From Trebonia sp963822615 (GTDB lineage Bacteria > Actinomycetota > Actinomycetes > Streptosporangiales > Streptosporangiaceae): a stretch of DNA of 64,000 nucleotides. The first letter of the stretch is position 1. Every line of letters starts with the position of its first letter. Location: contig CAWGIM010000015.1 of assembly GCA_963822615.1 (NCBI GenBank), positions 434,001 through 498,000 on the forward strand, given 5' to 3'. Shown here one piece after another: positions 47,834 through 57,417 of this stretch. The position numbers were made by a program, and so were the translations under genes. Under the pieces are notes generated by a model. The model made no database searches. It was not told the DNA's origin and worked only from the letters and a program-made list of their open reading frames with translations.

Positions 47834-48607
47834 GTGTCGCGGGTCTTCGTCACCGGGTCAGCCGACGGCCTCGGCCTGGCGGCCGTCCGGCTGCTGGTCG
47901 GTCAGGGCCACGACGTGGCTGGCCATGCCCGCAACGAGGATCGGGCGGCCGTGCTGCGCAGGCGGGCGCCGGGCGTGGCCGGGGTCGCCGTCGGCGACCT
48001 CAGCCGCGACGCCGAGACCCGGGAGGTCGCCCGTCAGGTGAACGCGCTCGGCCGGTTCGACGCGGTGATCCACAACGCCGGCACCGGGTACCGGGAGGCC
48101 GGCAAGGTCAGCACCGCCGACGGGCACCCGGCCACCCTCGCCGTCAACGTGCTCGCGCCGTACCTGCTGACCGCGCTGATCGAGCGCCCGGGGCGGCTGG
48201 TTTACCTGTCGAGCGGCATGCACCAGGGCGGCACCGCGAGCACCGGCGACCTGGACTGGAGCCGGCGGCGGTGGAACGGCATGCAGGCCTACTCGGACAG
48301 CAAGCTCTACGACGCGGTGCTGGCGTTCGCGGTGGCCCGGCGCTGGCCGGACGTGCTCAGCAACGCGGTCGACCCGGGCTGGGTGGCGACCCGGATGGGC
48401 GGACCCGGGGCGCCCGACGACCTGGAGGCGGGCGCGGTCACCCAGGCCTGGCTGGCGGTCAGTGATGACCCCGCCGCGCGGGTCAGCGGCGAGTACTTCT
48501 ACCACCAGCGGCCGCACGCCGTTCACCCGGCGGTCCGCTCCCGCCAGTTCCAGGACGAGCTGACCGCCGCGCTGGCCGCGCTGACCGGCACCGCCCTGCC
48601 GGACTGA
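47834..48607 (+). CDS. SDR-family oxidoreductase
   Basis: 257 residues from a GTG with AAGGAG upstream. The Rossmann motif is VTGSADGLG, the structural motif HNAGTGYRE, and the active site SSGMH..YSDSK. The short C-terminal part ends YFYHQRPHAVHP, typical of an actinomycete SDR group of unknown substrate. NAD(P)-dependent redox activity is inferred from the fold. Convergent with another SDR 9 bp downstream. Confidence 0.9.
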   Translation: MSRVFVTGSADGLGLAAVRLLVGQGHDVAGHARNEDRAAVLRRRAPGVAGVAVGDLSRDAETREVARQVNALGRFDAVIHNAGTGYREAGKVSTADGHPATLAVNVLAPYLLTALIERPGRLVYLSSGMHQGGTASTGDLDWSRRRWNGMQAYSDSKLYDAVLAFAVARRWPDVLSNAVDPGWVATRMGGPGAPDDLEAGAVTQAWLAVSDDPAARVSGEYFYHQRPHAVHPAVRSRQFQDELTAALAALTGTALPD

Positions 48608-48616
48608 CCCGCATGG

Positions 48617-49444
48617 TTACTCAGGGGCGCCCTGGGCGTCGGCGGCGACCTGCTGCCACTGCGCCCACGCGGTCAGCCGGGTCCCGTAGTCGGCGACCGC
48701 GATGCGCAGCGGCGACTCGCCCAGGAACAGCCGCAGCGGCGGGTTCTCCGCGTCGACTAGCTGAAGGATGGCGTCCCTGGTGGCGACGGGGTTGCCCGGT
48801 GCGGGGAACCGCCCGGCCCGGGCCCGGCTGGCCGCCTCGCGGACCGGGTCGTAGGCGGGCAGCGGGGCCGAGCGGACGGCCGACGACCCGGACCAGTCGG
48901 TCGAGTACCCGGCCGGCTCGACCAGGGTGACCTTGACCCCGAACGGGGCGACCTCCTGCGACAGGCTCTGGCTGAAGCCCTCGAGCGCCCACTTGGACGC
49001 GTGGTACGCCCCGGTGCCCGGGAACGCGGAGACGCCGCCGATCGATGACACCTGCACGATGTGCCCGCTGCCCTGCTCGCGCAGGTACGGCAGCGCCGCC
49101 TGGGTGACCCACAGCGCCCCGAGCACGTTGGTCTCCAGCTGCGCCCGGATCTCCTCCTCGGTGACCTCTTCGATCATCCCGAAGTGGCCGTAGCCGGCGT
49201 TGTTGACCACGACGTCGAGCCGGCCGAAGTGGTGGTACGCCTGGGCGACGGCGGCGAAGGCGGCCGCCCGGTCGGTAACGTCGAGCTGGATCGGCAGTAC
49301 GGCGTCGCGGTACTTGGCGACCAGCTCGTCCAGCGACCCGAGGTTCCGTGCTGTCGCCGCGACCTTGTCTCCCCGCTCAAGGGCGGCGATCGCCCACTCC
49401 CGGCCGAAGCCCCGCGACGTCCCGGTGATAAACCACGTCTTCAT
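48617..49444 (-). CDS. SDR-family oxidoreductase
   Basis: 275 residues with GGGAGG 6 nt before the ATG. Motifs: FITGTSRGFGREWA, VVNNAGYGHFG, SSIGG and AYHASKWALEGFSQSL, with VTLVEPAGYSTDW in the substrate loop. This classical SDR group (often annotated ketoreductase/oxidoreductase) is typical next to TetR regulators; here it is divergent from a TetR-MFS operon with a palindrome between them. Confidence 0.92.
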   Translation of the reverse strand: MKTWFITGTSRGFGREWAIAALERGDKVAATARNLGSLDELVAKYRDAVLPIQLDVTDRAAAFAAVAQAYHHFGRLDVVVNNAGYGHFGMIEEVTEEEIRAQLETNVLGALWVTQAALPYLREQGSGHIVQVSSIGGVSAFPGTGAYHASKWALEGFSQSLSQEVAPFGVKVTLVEPAGYSTDWSGSSAVRSAPLPAYDPVREAASRARAGRFPAPGNPVATRDAILQLVDAENPPLRLFLGESPLRIAVADYGTRLTAWAQWQQVAADAQGAPE

Positions 49445-49537
49445 CGAATGCCTCCCGCATTGTTGGCCTCACTGCCTGCAACGCCTTGCGCCAACCGGCT
49501 ACCCGGCCGGAAGTATTCCGCCCGCTGCCAGGTATAG

Positions 49538-49552
49538 TTGCAGTCGCTGCAA
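49538..49552. promoter_or_regulatory. Palindromic operator between SDR and TetR-MFS operon
   Basis: TTGCAGTCGCTGCAA is a perfect palindrome with 6-base arms around TCG. It lies between the divergent starts at 49444 and 49605 and is the probable site of the TetR protein encoded next. Confidence 0.65.
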
Positions 49553-49604
49553 TGATGCTGAGAACGCAATTGTGAAGGGGATGCAACATTTCGGTGAGTG
49601 CATC

Positions 49605-50291
49605 ATGACCCCGCTGGCGCCCGACCCGCCCGCCTCGCTGCGCGAGCGCAAGAAGCTGGCGACCCGGCGGCTGCTGCGCCGCACCGCGCTCAACCTGGTC
49701 GCCGAGCGCGGCCTGGCCAACGTCACGGTGGAGGACATCGCCGCCGCGGCCGACGTGTCGCCCCGCACGTTCTTCAACTACTTCCCCTCCAAGGAAGCGG
49801 TGCTGTTCGGCGGCGACCCGGACCGGGCGGCCGAGCTGCGGGACCGCGTTGCCAGCTACCGGCCCGGCCAGCCCGCGATGGAGGCACTGCGGGCGGTGCT
49901 CGCGCAGGACGCCGAGGCGATGGCGGCCGAGCTGCAGGCGCTCGGCGGCGACCCGGCCGACTGGCTCCGCCGGATGAAGGTAGCCCGTACCGACCCGCAC
50001 GTCCGCGCGGCGCACGCGGCCCAGATGGCGCTGACCGAGCGGGCGATCGCCGAAGGGCTCGCCACCCGGCTCGGCGCCGACGCCGAGCACGACCCCTACC
50101 CGGGAATCGCGGCCGCCGCCGCGGTGGCCACCGTCCGGGCCTGCCTGAGCTTCTGGTCCGGCACTGACGGCAGCGTCCCGCTCAGCCGGCTGGTCGACCA
50201 GGCGTTCCAGGCCCTGGCGGCCGGGCTGCCGGAGAATGCGGCGCTGCGCCACCTCCCGACCGGACAGCACGAAGAGAAGGAATTGCACTGA
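49605..50291 (+). CDS. TetR-family transcriptional regulator
   Basis: ATG 49605 is chosen because GGTGAG lies 7 nt upstream; an ATG eight codons earlier directly follows GAAGGGG with no spacing. 228 residues. The helix-turn-helix reads RRLLRRTALNLVAERGLANV, TVEDIAAAADVSPRTFFNYF and PSKEAVLFG; the FFNYF recognition helix is typical of drug-efflux TetR repressors. It is translationally coupled (TGATG) to the MFS exporter, which it probably represses. Confidence 0.92.
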   Translation: MTPLAPDPPASLRERKKLATRRLLRRTALNLVAERGLANVTVEDIAAAADVSPRTFFNYFPSKEAVLFGGDPDRAAELRDRVASYRPGQPAMEALRAVLAQDAEAMAAELQALGGDPADWLRRMKVARTDPHVRAAHAAQMALTERAIAEGLATRLGADAEHDPYPGIAAAAAVATVRACLSFWSGTDGSVPLSRLVDQAFQALAAGLPENAALRHLPTGQHEEKELH

Positions 50292-51961
50292 TGGCTTCAG
50301 CCACCCCCGCGCCGGCCGAAGGCGAGCGGCCGGCCCTCAGCCCCCGCGCCATCCTGCTCATCATGGGCGCGCTGATGTGCGGCCTGACGCTGGCCGCCCT
50401 GGACCAGACGATCGTCGCCACCGCGCTGCCGACCATCGTCGGCGACCTGAACGGCGGCTCGCACATCGCCTGGGTGGTCACCGCCTACCTGCTTACCACC
50501 ACGGTGTCCACCCCGCTGTGGGGCAAGCTGGGCGACATGTACGGCCGGAAGATCTTCTTCCAGGCCGCGATCGTCATCTTCCTGATCGGCTCGGTGCTGT
50601 CCGGCCTGGCCAACTCGATGTTCATGCTCATCGCGTTCCGGGCGGTGCAGGGCCTCGGCTCGGGCGGCCTGATGGTGGGCGCGCAGGCGATCGTGGGCGA
50701 CATCCTCTCGCCCCGCGAGCGCGGCAAGTACCAGGGGCTGTTCGGCGCCACCTTCGGCATCGCCAGCGTGGTCGGCCCGCTGCTCGGCGGCGTCTTCGTG
50801 GATAACCTGAGCTGGCGCTGGATCTTCTACATCAACATCCCGGTCGGCCTGGTCGCGCTGGCGGTGGTGGCGGTGCAGGTGCCGGGCACGGTGCGCCGGG
50901 TGCACCACCGGATCGACTACCTGGGCACCCTGCTGCTGTCGCTGGCGGTCACCGCGCTCATCCTGCTGACCAGCCTGGGCGGCACCACCTACGCCTGGTC
51001 GTCAGCCCCGATCTACATCCTGGGCGCGTCCGGCGTGGCCCTGATCGGCTTGTTCGTGCTGGCCGAGCGGCGGGCGGCCGAGCCGATCCTGCCGCTGCAC
51101 CTGTTCCGCACCCGGGTGTTCGCGGTGAGCGGCCTGGTCAGCTTCATCGTCGGGTTCGCCCTGTTCGGCGCGATCACCTACCTGCCGGCCTTCTTCCAGG
51201 TGGTGCGGGGCATCTCGCCGACCATCTCCGGCGTGTACCTGCTGCCGACGATGCTCGGCCTGCTGGCTACGTCCATCACCTCCGGCCAGGTCATCGCGCG
51301 GACCGGCAAGTACCGGTTCTTCCCGATCGTCGGCACCGCGGTGATGACCGTCGGCCTCGGCCTGCTGACGCTGATGACGCCGAGCTCGTCGGCTATCACC
51401 GACGCGCTGTCCATGCTGGTGCTCGGCCTCGGCGTCGGCTGCGTGATGCAGGTGCTGGTGATCATCGTGCAGAACGGCGTCGCCTACAGCGAGCTGGGCG
51501 TCGCCACCTCGGGGACCACCTTCTTCCGGTCGATCGGCGGCTCGTTCGGCACCGCCATCTTCGGCGCGATCTTCTCCAACGTGCTGGTCGGCAACCTGGC
51601 CAGCCACCTGCACGGGCTGAGCCTGCCCGCCTCGTTCACCGCCTCCGACGTGACCCCGGCCGCCCTCGGCCACCTGTCGGCGGCGGTCCGGCACGCCTTC
51701 GTGCTCGGCTACGCCGAGTCGATCCAGACGGTGTTCCTGGTCGCGGTGCCGGTCGCCGCGCTCGGCTTCCTCGCCAGCTGGCTGATCCCGCAGGTGGAGC
51801 TGCGCCGCTCGATGCCGGGGGCGCCGGCCGCCCCGACGGCAGAGGCGCCGCTGGCGGACGCGGTTCAGTCGGCCGACGCGACCGAGGCGGTCGGGACGGC
51901 TGCGGCAGCCGAGTCGCCCGAGTCGCTCGCCCCGCAGGACGCTGGCCGGCGGGACAGCTGA
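50291..51961 (+). CDS. MFS drug exporter, DHA2/EmrB-QacA type (14 TMS)
   Basis: 556 residues with fourteen hydrophobic segments. Motifs of the DHA2 family are ALDQTIVATALPTIVGDL (motif D1), GKLGDMYGRK (motif A), FRAVQGLGSGGLM (motif B) and GIASVVGPLLGG (motif C). It should expel hydrophobic drugs or dyes with proton influx. The Ala/Glu-rich C-terminal tail of ~50 residues is cytoplasmic. Its start shares a base with the TetR stop; a strong stem-loop follows the gene. Confidence 0.93.
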   Translation: MASATPAPAEGERPALSPRAILLIMGALMCGLTLAALDQTIVATALPTIVGDLNGGSHIAWVVTAYLLTTTVSTPLWGKLGDMYGRKIFFQAAIVIFLIGSVLSGLANSMFMLIAFRAVQGLGSGGLMVGAQAIVGDILSPRERGKYQGLFGATFGIASVVGPLLGGVFVDNLSWRWIFYINIPVGLVALAVVAVQVPGTVRRVHHRIDYLGTLLLSLAVTALILLTSLGGTTYAWSSAPIYILGASGVALIGLFVLAERRAAEPILPLHLFRTRVFAVSGLVSFIVGFALFGAITYLPAFFQVVRGISPTISGVYLLPTMLGLLATSITSGQVIARTGKYRFFPIVGTAVMTVGLGLLTLMTPSSSAITDALSMLVLGLGVGCVMQVLVIIVQNGVAYSELGVATSGTTFFRSIGGSFGTAIFGAIFSNVLVGNLASHLHGLSLPASFTASDVTPAALGHLSAAVRHAFVLGYAESIQTVFLVAVPVAALGFLASWLIPQVELRRSMPGAPAAPTAEAPLADAVQSADATEAVGTAAAAESPESLAPQDAGRRDS

Positions 51962-51969
51962 TCATCGAA

Positions 51970-52018
51970 GAACGTGGATAATCCTGCACATCCGCGGTGT
52001 GCGGGACTATCCACGTTC
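51970..52018. terminator. Strong stem-loop between convergent MFS and SDR genes
   Basis: 21-base arms (51970-51990 and 51998-52018), beginning GAACGTGGATA and ending TATCCACGTTC, pair with one mismatch and one G-U around the 7-base loop TCCGCGG. It starts 8 bp after the MFS stop and lies 23 bp before the 3' end of the convergent SDR, so it can end both transcripts. Confidence 0.75.
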
Positions 52019-52041
52019 CCTGTCTAGGGCAGGCTCGCAGC

Positions 52042-52796
52042 CTAAAGGTTGAACCCGCCTGACACCTCGATCTCCTGCGCGGTGATCCACCCGGCGTCGG
52101 CCGACAGCAGCATCGCGATGGCGCGGCCGATGTCGTCCGGCTCGCCGATCCGGCCGAGGGCGGCCTTGGCCGCCATCAGCGGCACCGCCTCCGGGTAGCG
52201 GGTGAACGAGTCGCCGGCGATCCGCGTCCTGGTCGCGCCGGGCAGCACCGAGTTGACCCGGATGCCCCGGTCGCTGAGCTCCTTGGCCAGGTAGCGGGTG
52301 AGCACGACCAGGCCGCCCTTCAGCGCCGCGTAGGCCGAGTAGCCGGCCTCGACGCTGGTCGGCAGGGCCGAGCCGCTGGCCACGTTCACGATCGCGCCGT
52401 TACCGGCCAGCAGCGGCAGCAGTTCCTGGGTGAGGAAGAACGGTCCCTTCAGCAGTACCCGCGTCAGCAGGTCGAAGGTGTCCGGCGTGGTGTCGGCGAA
52501 CGGCGTGGCCCCGTGCCCGAGGCCGGCGTTGTTAACCAGGAAGTCGAACTGGTCCCGTTGCCAGCGGTCACCGAGTACCTCGGTGACCGCCGCGCGGAAG
52601 GCCGGGAAGCCCTCGGCCGCGCCGATGTCGAGCGGCAGTGCGACCGCGCTGCCGCCGCCTCGATCACCGCCACCGTGTCGGCCGCGCCCTCCTTGCGGTG
52701 GTAGGTGAGGATCACGCCGCAGCCCCGCCGGGCCAGCTGGGCCGCCGTGCTGGCGCCGATGCCTGAGCTTCCGCCGGTGACGATAGCCACTTCCAT
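52042..52796 (-). pseudogene. SDR-family oxidoreductase, single frameshift
   Basis: ATG 52796 opens MEVAIVTGGSSGIGASTAAQ, the Rossmann motif. A shift near 52655 moves the frame; the remainder has VNNAGLGHGATPF, VNVASGSAL, the catalytic YSAYAALKGGL and RVNSVLPGATRT, ending WITAQEIEVSGGF. Joined length ~250 residues, normal for a classical SDR of the FabG-like group. It is divergent from an AraC regulator 156 bp away, which is likely its controller. Confidence 0.87.
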
Positions 52797-52952
52797 GACC
52801 TAACTCCTTGCCCATAACTGGAGTCCTGCGATCGAAAGCAGGACGATGACAGCTCCAGAACATCACCGTCAACAAGCAGATGTTAGCTCATTGCGGCAAC
52901 CTCTTGCACGATCCTGCTTTGCCGAAAGAGTCTCAGCTGCTTGATCAACTCC

Positions 52953-53854
52953 ATGGCCATCGACGAGCTGCGCGGCCTCATCGCCCGTCACGCCCGCCCG
53001 GGGGTGACCGAGCCCCTGGAAGGCGTGCTGCTCAGCCGGGCGGACCGGCCGTCGCCGCCGCTGCCAGCCACCTCGGGGACGCTGCTGGCGCTGATCGCCG
53101 CGGGCGCCAAGACCATCGCGGTGGGCGACCGGGTGCTTTCCTACCGGGCCGGCCAGTACCTGATCGCGTCGGTCGACCTGCCGGTCACTGGCCAGTACAC
53201 CGAGGCGTCGGCCGAGGCGCCCGCGCTCGGCTTCGGGCTGGTGCTCGAGTCGTCCGCCATCGCCGAGCTGCTGCTGCAGGCCGGCCCGGCGACATCCCGC
53301 CCGGCCGCGACGCCACCCCGGCCGCCCTCGCGGTCAGCGACGCGCCGGACGAGCTGCTGGGCGCGGTAACCCGGCTGCTGCGCCTGCTCAGCCGCCCGCG
53401 CGACGTCAAGGTGCTGGCGCCGCTGGTCAAGCGGGAGATCCTGTGGCACCTGGTCACCGGCGAGCAGGGCGCCGCCGTCCGCCAGCTCGGGCTGGCCGAC
53501 AGCAGCCTGGCCCACATCGCCCGCGCGGTCCGCTGGATCCGCGACCACTACGCGGAATCCTTCCAGGTCGCTGACGTCGCCCGGCTGTCCGGGATGAGCG
53601 TGTCCGCGTTCCACCGCAACTTTCAGGCGGTCACCGCGATGAGCCCGATCCAGTTCCAGAAGCAGCTCCGGCTGCAGCAGGCGCGGCTGCTGCTCGCCAG
53701 CCGGCCGGGCGACGTCACCGGCGTCGGCCTGCGCGTCGGCTACGACAGCCCGTCCCAGTTCAGCCGGGAGTACCGCCGCCAGTTCGGCGCCCCGCCGAGC
53801 CAGGACGCGGCCCGGCTGCGCGACGCCGGCCGCGCCACTGCCGTCCTGCCCTGA
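52953..53854 (+). pseudogene. AraC-family transcriptional regulator, single frameshift
   Basis: Starts at ATG 52953 (a TTG four codons earlier is in frame). The N-terminal AraC_N ligand domain (LRGLIARHARPGVTEPLEGV, FGLVLESSAIAELLL) is interrupted near 53285; the frame then holds LVKREILWHLVTGEQGAAVR and both helix-turn-helix units, FQVADVARLSGMSVSAFHRN and DVTGVGLRVGYDSPSQFSRE. ~300 residues joined. This subgroup (with R-E-I-L-x-x-L) typically activates a neighbouring SDR or aldo-keto reductase gene, matching the divergent SDR here. Confidence 0.87.
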
Positions 53855-53909
53855 ACGGGACGAGGCGGGACAGCAGCCGCTAGCGCTATCGCTCGATTGG
53901 CAGCGCCTA

Positions 53910-53937
53910 TTGACAGTGGCCAGGAAGAGTCTACTGA
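53910..53937 (+). promoter_or_regulatory. Putative sigma-70-type promoter of the ferritin-like gene
   Basis: TTGACA at 53910-53915 and TACTGA at 53932-53937 are separated by 16 bp. They lie 38 bp before the GTG at 53975, which has AGGAGGAAC as ribosome binding site. Confidence 0.45.
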
Positions 53938-53974
53938 TGAGTAATAAAGCGGGGTCCTTGATGAGGAGGAACGC

Positions 53975-55075
53975 GTGAGTACCTACGACAGTTACAGCTC
54001 GCCGGTCGCGCCCGGCACCTGGGACGTGCCCGCGACCGGGGCGGCCCGGTTCTCCTGGGAGTACGACAACGGCCGGCCGTACCTGCTTGACCTGTACCAG
54101 CGGGGCAAGGACAAGCAGTGGGACGCGGGCAAGCGGATCGACTGGGACCAGCCGGTGAACCCGGTGCGGGTGATGGAGACCGGCGACGAGCTGGTCCCGA
54201 TCTACGGGTCGCGCCAGTGGGACAAGCTCAACCAGGCCGAACGGGAAGAAATGGGGCAGCACCTGTCCTCCTGGCTGTTCAGCCAGTTCCTGCACGGCGA
54301 GCAGGGCGCGCTGGCGGTGGCGGCCCGGATCGTCGAGTCGGTGCCTGACATGGACTCCAAGTTCTACGCCGCGACTCAGGTGATGGACGAGGCCCGGCAC
54401 GTCGAGCTGTTCAACCGGTTCATCAAGGACAAGATCGGCCTGTTCTACCCGATCAACGACGACCTCGGGAAGCTGCTGGCCGACGCGCTGAGCGACTCCC
54501 GCTGGGATTTCCCCTACCTGGGGATGCAGGTGCTGATCGAGGGGCTGGCGCTCGCCGCCTTCGGCGTGCACCGCGACATGACCGGGAACCCGCTGGTCAG
54601 GCAGCTCCTGGCGTACGTGATGCAGGACGAGGCGCGGCACGTGGCGTTCGGGCGGCTGGCGCTGCGCGACTACTACGCGGGGCTGACCGCGGCCGAGCGG
54701 TCCGACCGGGAAGAGTTCGTGGTCGAGGGCTGCTACCTGATGCGGGACCGGTTCATCGCCCGTGAGGTGTGGGAGCGGCTCGGCTTCGACGTGGCCGAGT
54801 GCGTGGAGTTCACCGACCGCTCCCCGACCCAGGTCGCCTTCCGGCGGTTCCTGTTCAGCCGCATCGTGCCGTGCGTGAAGGACATCGGGCTGTGGGGCCC
54901 GAAGGTGCAGCGGGCCTACGCCGACCTCGGCGTGATCGAGGCGGCCGGCAACGACCTGGAAGCGCTCATCCGGGACGACGAGGAGGCCGCCGACCGGCTG
55001 GAGCGCGAGCACGCCGCGGAGCTGGCGGCCCGCAAGCAGGAGGTCGACGCCGCCATCGCGTCGGCCGCCGACTAG
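53975..55075 (+). CDS. Ferritin-like diiron protein (ribonucleotide reductase-like superfamily)
   Basis: 366 residues from a GTG with AGGAGG. Two helix pairs supply carboxylate-bridged iron ligands: FLHGEQGALAVAARIVES with VMDEARHVELF, and MQVLIEGLALAAFGVHRD with VMQDEARHVAFG. The repeated E...D-E-A-R-H pattern is that of R2-like diiron oxygenases/oxidases; the family is usually annotated only as ferritin-like. A C-terminal helical, charged tail follows. Likely reaction is an O2-dependent oxidation of an unknown substrate. It is followed by a convergent MDR gene and, 2.5 kb on, the mycofactocin-type operon. Confidence 0.8.
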   Translation: MSTYDSYSSPVAPGTWDVPATGAARFSWEYDNGRPYLLDLYQRGKDKQWDAGKRIDWDQPVNPVRVMETGDELVPIYGSRQWDKLNQAEREEMGQHLSSWLFSQFLHGEQGALAVAARIVESVPDMDSKFYAATQVMDEARHVELFNRFIKDKIGLFYPINDDLGKLLADALSDSRWDFPYLGMQVLIEGLALAAFGVHRDMTGNPLVRQLLAYVMQDEARHVAFGRLALRDYYAGLTAAERSDREEFVVEGCYLMRDRFIAREVWERLGFDVAECVEFTDRSPTQVAFRRFLFSRIVPCVKDIGLWGPKVQRAYADLGVIEAAGNDLEALIRDDEEAADRLEREHAAELAARKQEVDAAIASAAD

Positions 55076-55082
55076 CGCCGGG

Positions 55083-56069
55083 CTACCCGCCGATGGTGAG
55101 GACGATCTTGCCGACCTGCTGGCCTGCCTCCAGGTAGCGGTGGGCGTCGGCCGCCTGGTCGAGGCCGAACGTCCGGTCGATGGCGGGGTGCAGCGCGCCG
55201 GAGCGCAGCCCGGCGGCCAGGAACGCCGCCATCCGCCGCACCACTACCGGGTCGAGCACGTGCTCGAAGCTCATGTAGCGGTAGATGGTGAGCGGCGCGT
55301 TCATCGGCATCGGGGCCGGCCGCGGGTCCAGCCACCCCACGGTGACCAGGGTGCCGCCCGGCCGGGCGGCGGTGGCGAGCGCGGCCAGGCCGGGCCCCAT
55401 GACGGAGTCCAGGATGATCTCCACCCCGGCCCCGTTGGTGTAGCCGCGGGCGGTGGTGGCGATGTCGTCGCTGTCGGCCGCGATGACCGCGGCGGCGCCC
55501 GCCGCCAGCAGCGCGTCCTTCTTGGCGGCGGTGCGGGTGACCGCGAGCGGGACCGCGCCGGCCTGGTTGGCGACCTGGATCGCGGCCAGGCCCACCGAGC
55601 TGGAGGCGGCGGTGATCAGCACCCGGTCGCCCGGCCGCATCCCGGCCTTCTCGACCAGCGCGCCGTAGGCGGTGGAGTAGGCCACCCACAGGGCCGCGGC
55701 GCCGGCCGGGTCAAGCCCGGCCGGCCGCGGGATGACGGTGCTGGCCGGGACCACCGTGTACTCGGCGTAGGTGCCGTTCAGGTCCATCGCGGGCACGGCC
55801 GCGATGATGACCGGATCGCCCGCGGCGATTCCCTCGGTCCCCGGGCCGACGGCGTCGACGATGCCGGTTCCCTCGCAGCCGAGCCGGGCGTGCGGCAGCC
55901 GGAACGGCCGCGGGTAGGCCCCGGACCGCATCATCTGGTCCAGCCGGTTGACCCCGGCCGCCTGGAGCCTGACGCGCACCTCGCCCGGGCCGGGCTCGGT
56001 GGCGGGCTCGTCGGCCAGGTGCAGCACGTCGGGCGCGCCGGTCTCGTCGAAGACGACAACTCGCGGCAT
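55083..56069 (-). CDS. Zinc-free MDR oxidoreductase (quinone reductase-like)
   Basis: Start ATG 56069 has AAGGAG 7 nt upstream; a start 27 codons earlier would lie inside the operator region. 328 residues. GroES-like part with NRLDQMMRSGAYP and LGCEGTGIVDAVG; cofactor part with VLITAASSSVGLAAIQVANQ, the zinc-independent 'AASSSVG' variant. It uses NADPH to reduce a quinone or enoyl-type substrate. It is divergent from a TetR gene with two perfect operator palindromes between them. Confidence 0.9.
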   Translation of the reverse strand: MPRVVVFDETGAPDVLHLADEPATEPGPGEVRVRLQAAGVNRLDQMMRSGAYPRPFRLPHARLGCEGTGIVDAVGPGTEGIAAGDPVIIAAVPAMDLNGTYAEYTVVPASTVIPRPAGLDPAGAAALWVAYSTAYGALVEKAGMRPGDRVLITAASSSVGLAAIQVANQAGAVPLAVTRTAAKKDALLAAGAAAVIAADSDDIATTARGYTNGAGVEIILDSVMGPGLAALATAARPGGTLVTVGWLDPRPAPMPMNAPLTIYRYMSFEHVLDPVVVRRMAAFLAAGLRSGALHPAIDRTFGLDQAADAHRYLEAGQQVGKIVLTIGG

Positions 56070-56102
56070 GGTAAAACTCCTTCTGGCAGCTATCATTGGA
56101 AC

Positions 56103-56142
56103 CGGGACAACGTCCCGTTTGACGATACGGGACATTGTCCCG
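56103..56142. promoter_or_regulatory. Two TetR-type operators
   Basis: CGGGACAACGTCCCG (56103-56117) and CGGGACATTGTCCCG (56128-56142) are perfect palindromes with 6-base arms CGGGAC/GTCCCG, 25 bp apart centre to centre. They sit between the divergent MDR and TetR starts. Confidence 0.8.
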
Positions 56143-56173
56143 TTTATCAACCGCCCGGCCGGAAGGGGTGCGC

Positions 56174-56785
56174 GTGAGCGATGCGGAGTCCGCCCCGCCC
56201 GCGGGCCGGGTCAAGCGGGCCGACGCCAGGCGCAATGAGAAGACCCTGCTCGACGCGGCCGCCGAGGCCTTCGTGGCGGTGGGCGTGGAGGCGCCGGTCC
56301 GCGACATCGCCGCCCGGGCGGGGGTGGGGACGGCCACCATCTACCGTCACTTCCCGACCCGGGCGGACCTGATCATCGCCGTGTACCGGCACCAGGTGGA
56401 CGGCCTCGCGCAGGCTGGCCCGGCCCTGCTGGCGGCGTCCGGCAGCCCCTATGCGGCGCTGCGCCAGTGGATCGACCTGTTCGTCGACTTCCTGGTCACC
56501 AAGCACGGGCTGGCCGAGGTGCTGCAGTCGGATGACTCCTGCTTCGACCCCCTGCACGACTACTTCCTCGAGCGCCTGGTGCCGGTGTGCACCCAGTTGG
56601 TGGCCGCGGCCGGCCGCTCGGGCGAGATCCGCCCTGACCTGGGCGCGCTCGAGATCATGCGCGGCGTCGGCGGCCTCTGCGTGGGCGCGTCCGGTAAGCA
56701 CGGCTACGACGCGCGCCGCCTGGTCGACGTCCTCGTCGCCGGGCTGGCCCGCCCGCCCGGCCCGCCCCGAGCGCCCGGAACCTAA
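56174..56785 (+). CDS. TetR-family transcriptional regulator
   Basis: GTG 56174 with GGAAGGGG upstream gives 203 residues. DNA-binding part: KRADARRNEKTLLDAAAEAF, PVRDIAARAGVGTATIYRHF, PTRADLIIAVY. The ligand domain carries LAEVLQSDDSCFDPLHDYF, a form common to actinomycete repressors of SDR/MDR genes (TetR_C SbtR-like). It probably binds the CGGGAC-type palindromes and represses the divergent oxidoreductase. Confidence 0.9.
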   Translation: MSDAESAPPAGRVKRADARRNEKTLLDAAAEAFVAVGVEAPVRDIAARAGVGTATIYRHFPTRADLIIAVYRHQVDGLAQAGPALLAASGSPYAALRQWIDLFVDFLVTKHGLAEVLQSDDSCFDPLHDYFLERLVPVCTQLVAAAGRSGEIRPDLGALEIMRGVGGLCVGASGKHGYDARRLVDVLVAGLARPPGPPRAPGT

Positions 56786-57404
56786 CGCCCGGCCATCGCG
56801 TCCGGCGCGAAGCCGGCCGCGAGCGCGGTCAGCGCCATGTCCAGGTAGGCGGTCAGGTCGTCGTCGGCCCGGTCGGACCAGCGGTCGTAGGCGGCGCGGC
56901 AGGCGGCGAGGGTGGCGCGGCCGACCGCGAGGGGGTACAGCGAGCCGGCGGCTGGCCCAGCCGCCGGGCCGCGAACTCGCCGATGGCCAGCTCCCAGGCC
57001 TCGTAGTGCTCGGCCGCGCCGAACGACAGGGCGGGCTCGGTGGCGATCAGGTGCATCCGCAGCCGCATCTCCGGCACGTCGTCGGCGTGGTAGTGGTTGG
57101 CCGCGACGACCGCGCCGCGGATCGCGTCCATCATCGGCACGTCTGCGGGCGCCGCCCGCAGCGCGGCCTTGATCGTCTCCACCTCGGTCTCGAACTCGGA
57201 CCAGAGCACGCTCGCCTTGCTGGCGAAATAGCGGAAGAAGGTGCGCTCGCTGACCCCGGCCTCGGCCGCGATGAGCTCGATGGTGGTGCTCTCGAACCCG
57301 CGCTCGGCGAACAGCCGCAGCGCGATGAGCCGCAGTTCGCGACGGCTGGTGGACGGCGGCCGCCCGCGCCGCGTGCCCTCGTCAGCAGGGCCTCGCCCGG
57401 TCAC
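56782..57404 (-). pseudogene. TetR-family regulator, single frameshift
   Basis: The N-terminal domain reads STSRRELRLIALRLFAERGF, TIELIAAEAGVSERTFFRYF and ASKASVLWSEFE, with a ligand domain to AIGEFAARRLGQPP. A shift near 56950 leads to the expected ending SLYPLAVGRATLAACRAAY..WSDRADDDLTAYLDMALTAL and a stop at 56782, which overlaps the convergent TetR by 4 bp. The ending with LAVGRA matches TetR regulators of the mycofactocin neighbourhood (MftR-like acyl-CoA-responsive forms), and the gene is divergent from the mycofactocin-coupled SDR. Confidence 0.82.
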
Positions 57405-57417
57405 CTCACCCGCCTTT

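Noticed and set aside
53141..55012. 623-codon minus-strand open frame
   Set aside because: Shadow of the AraC and ferritin-like genes; no motif and typical antisense composition.
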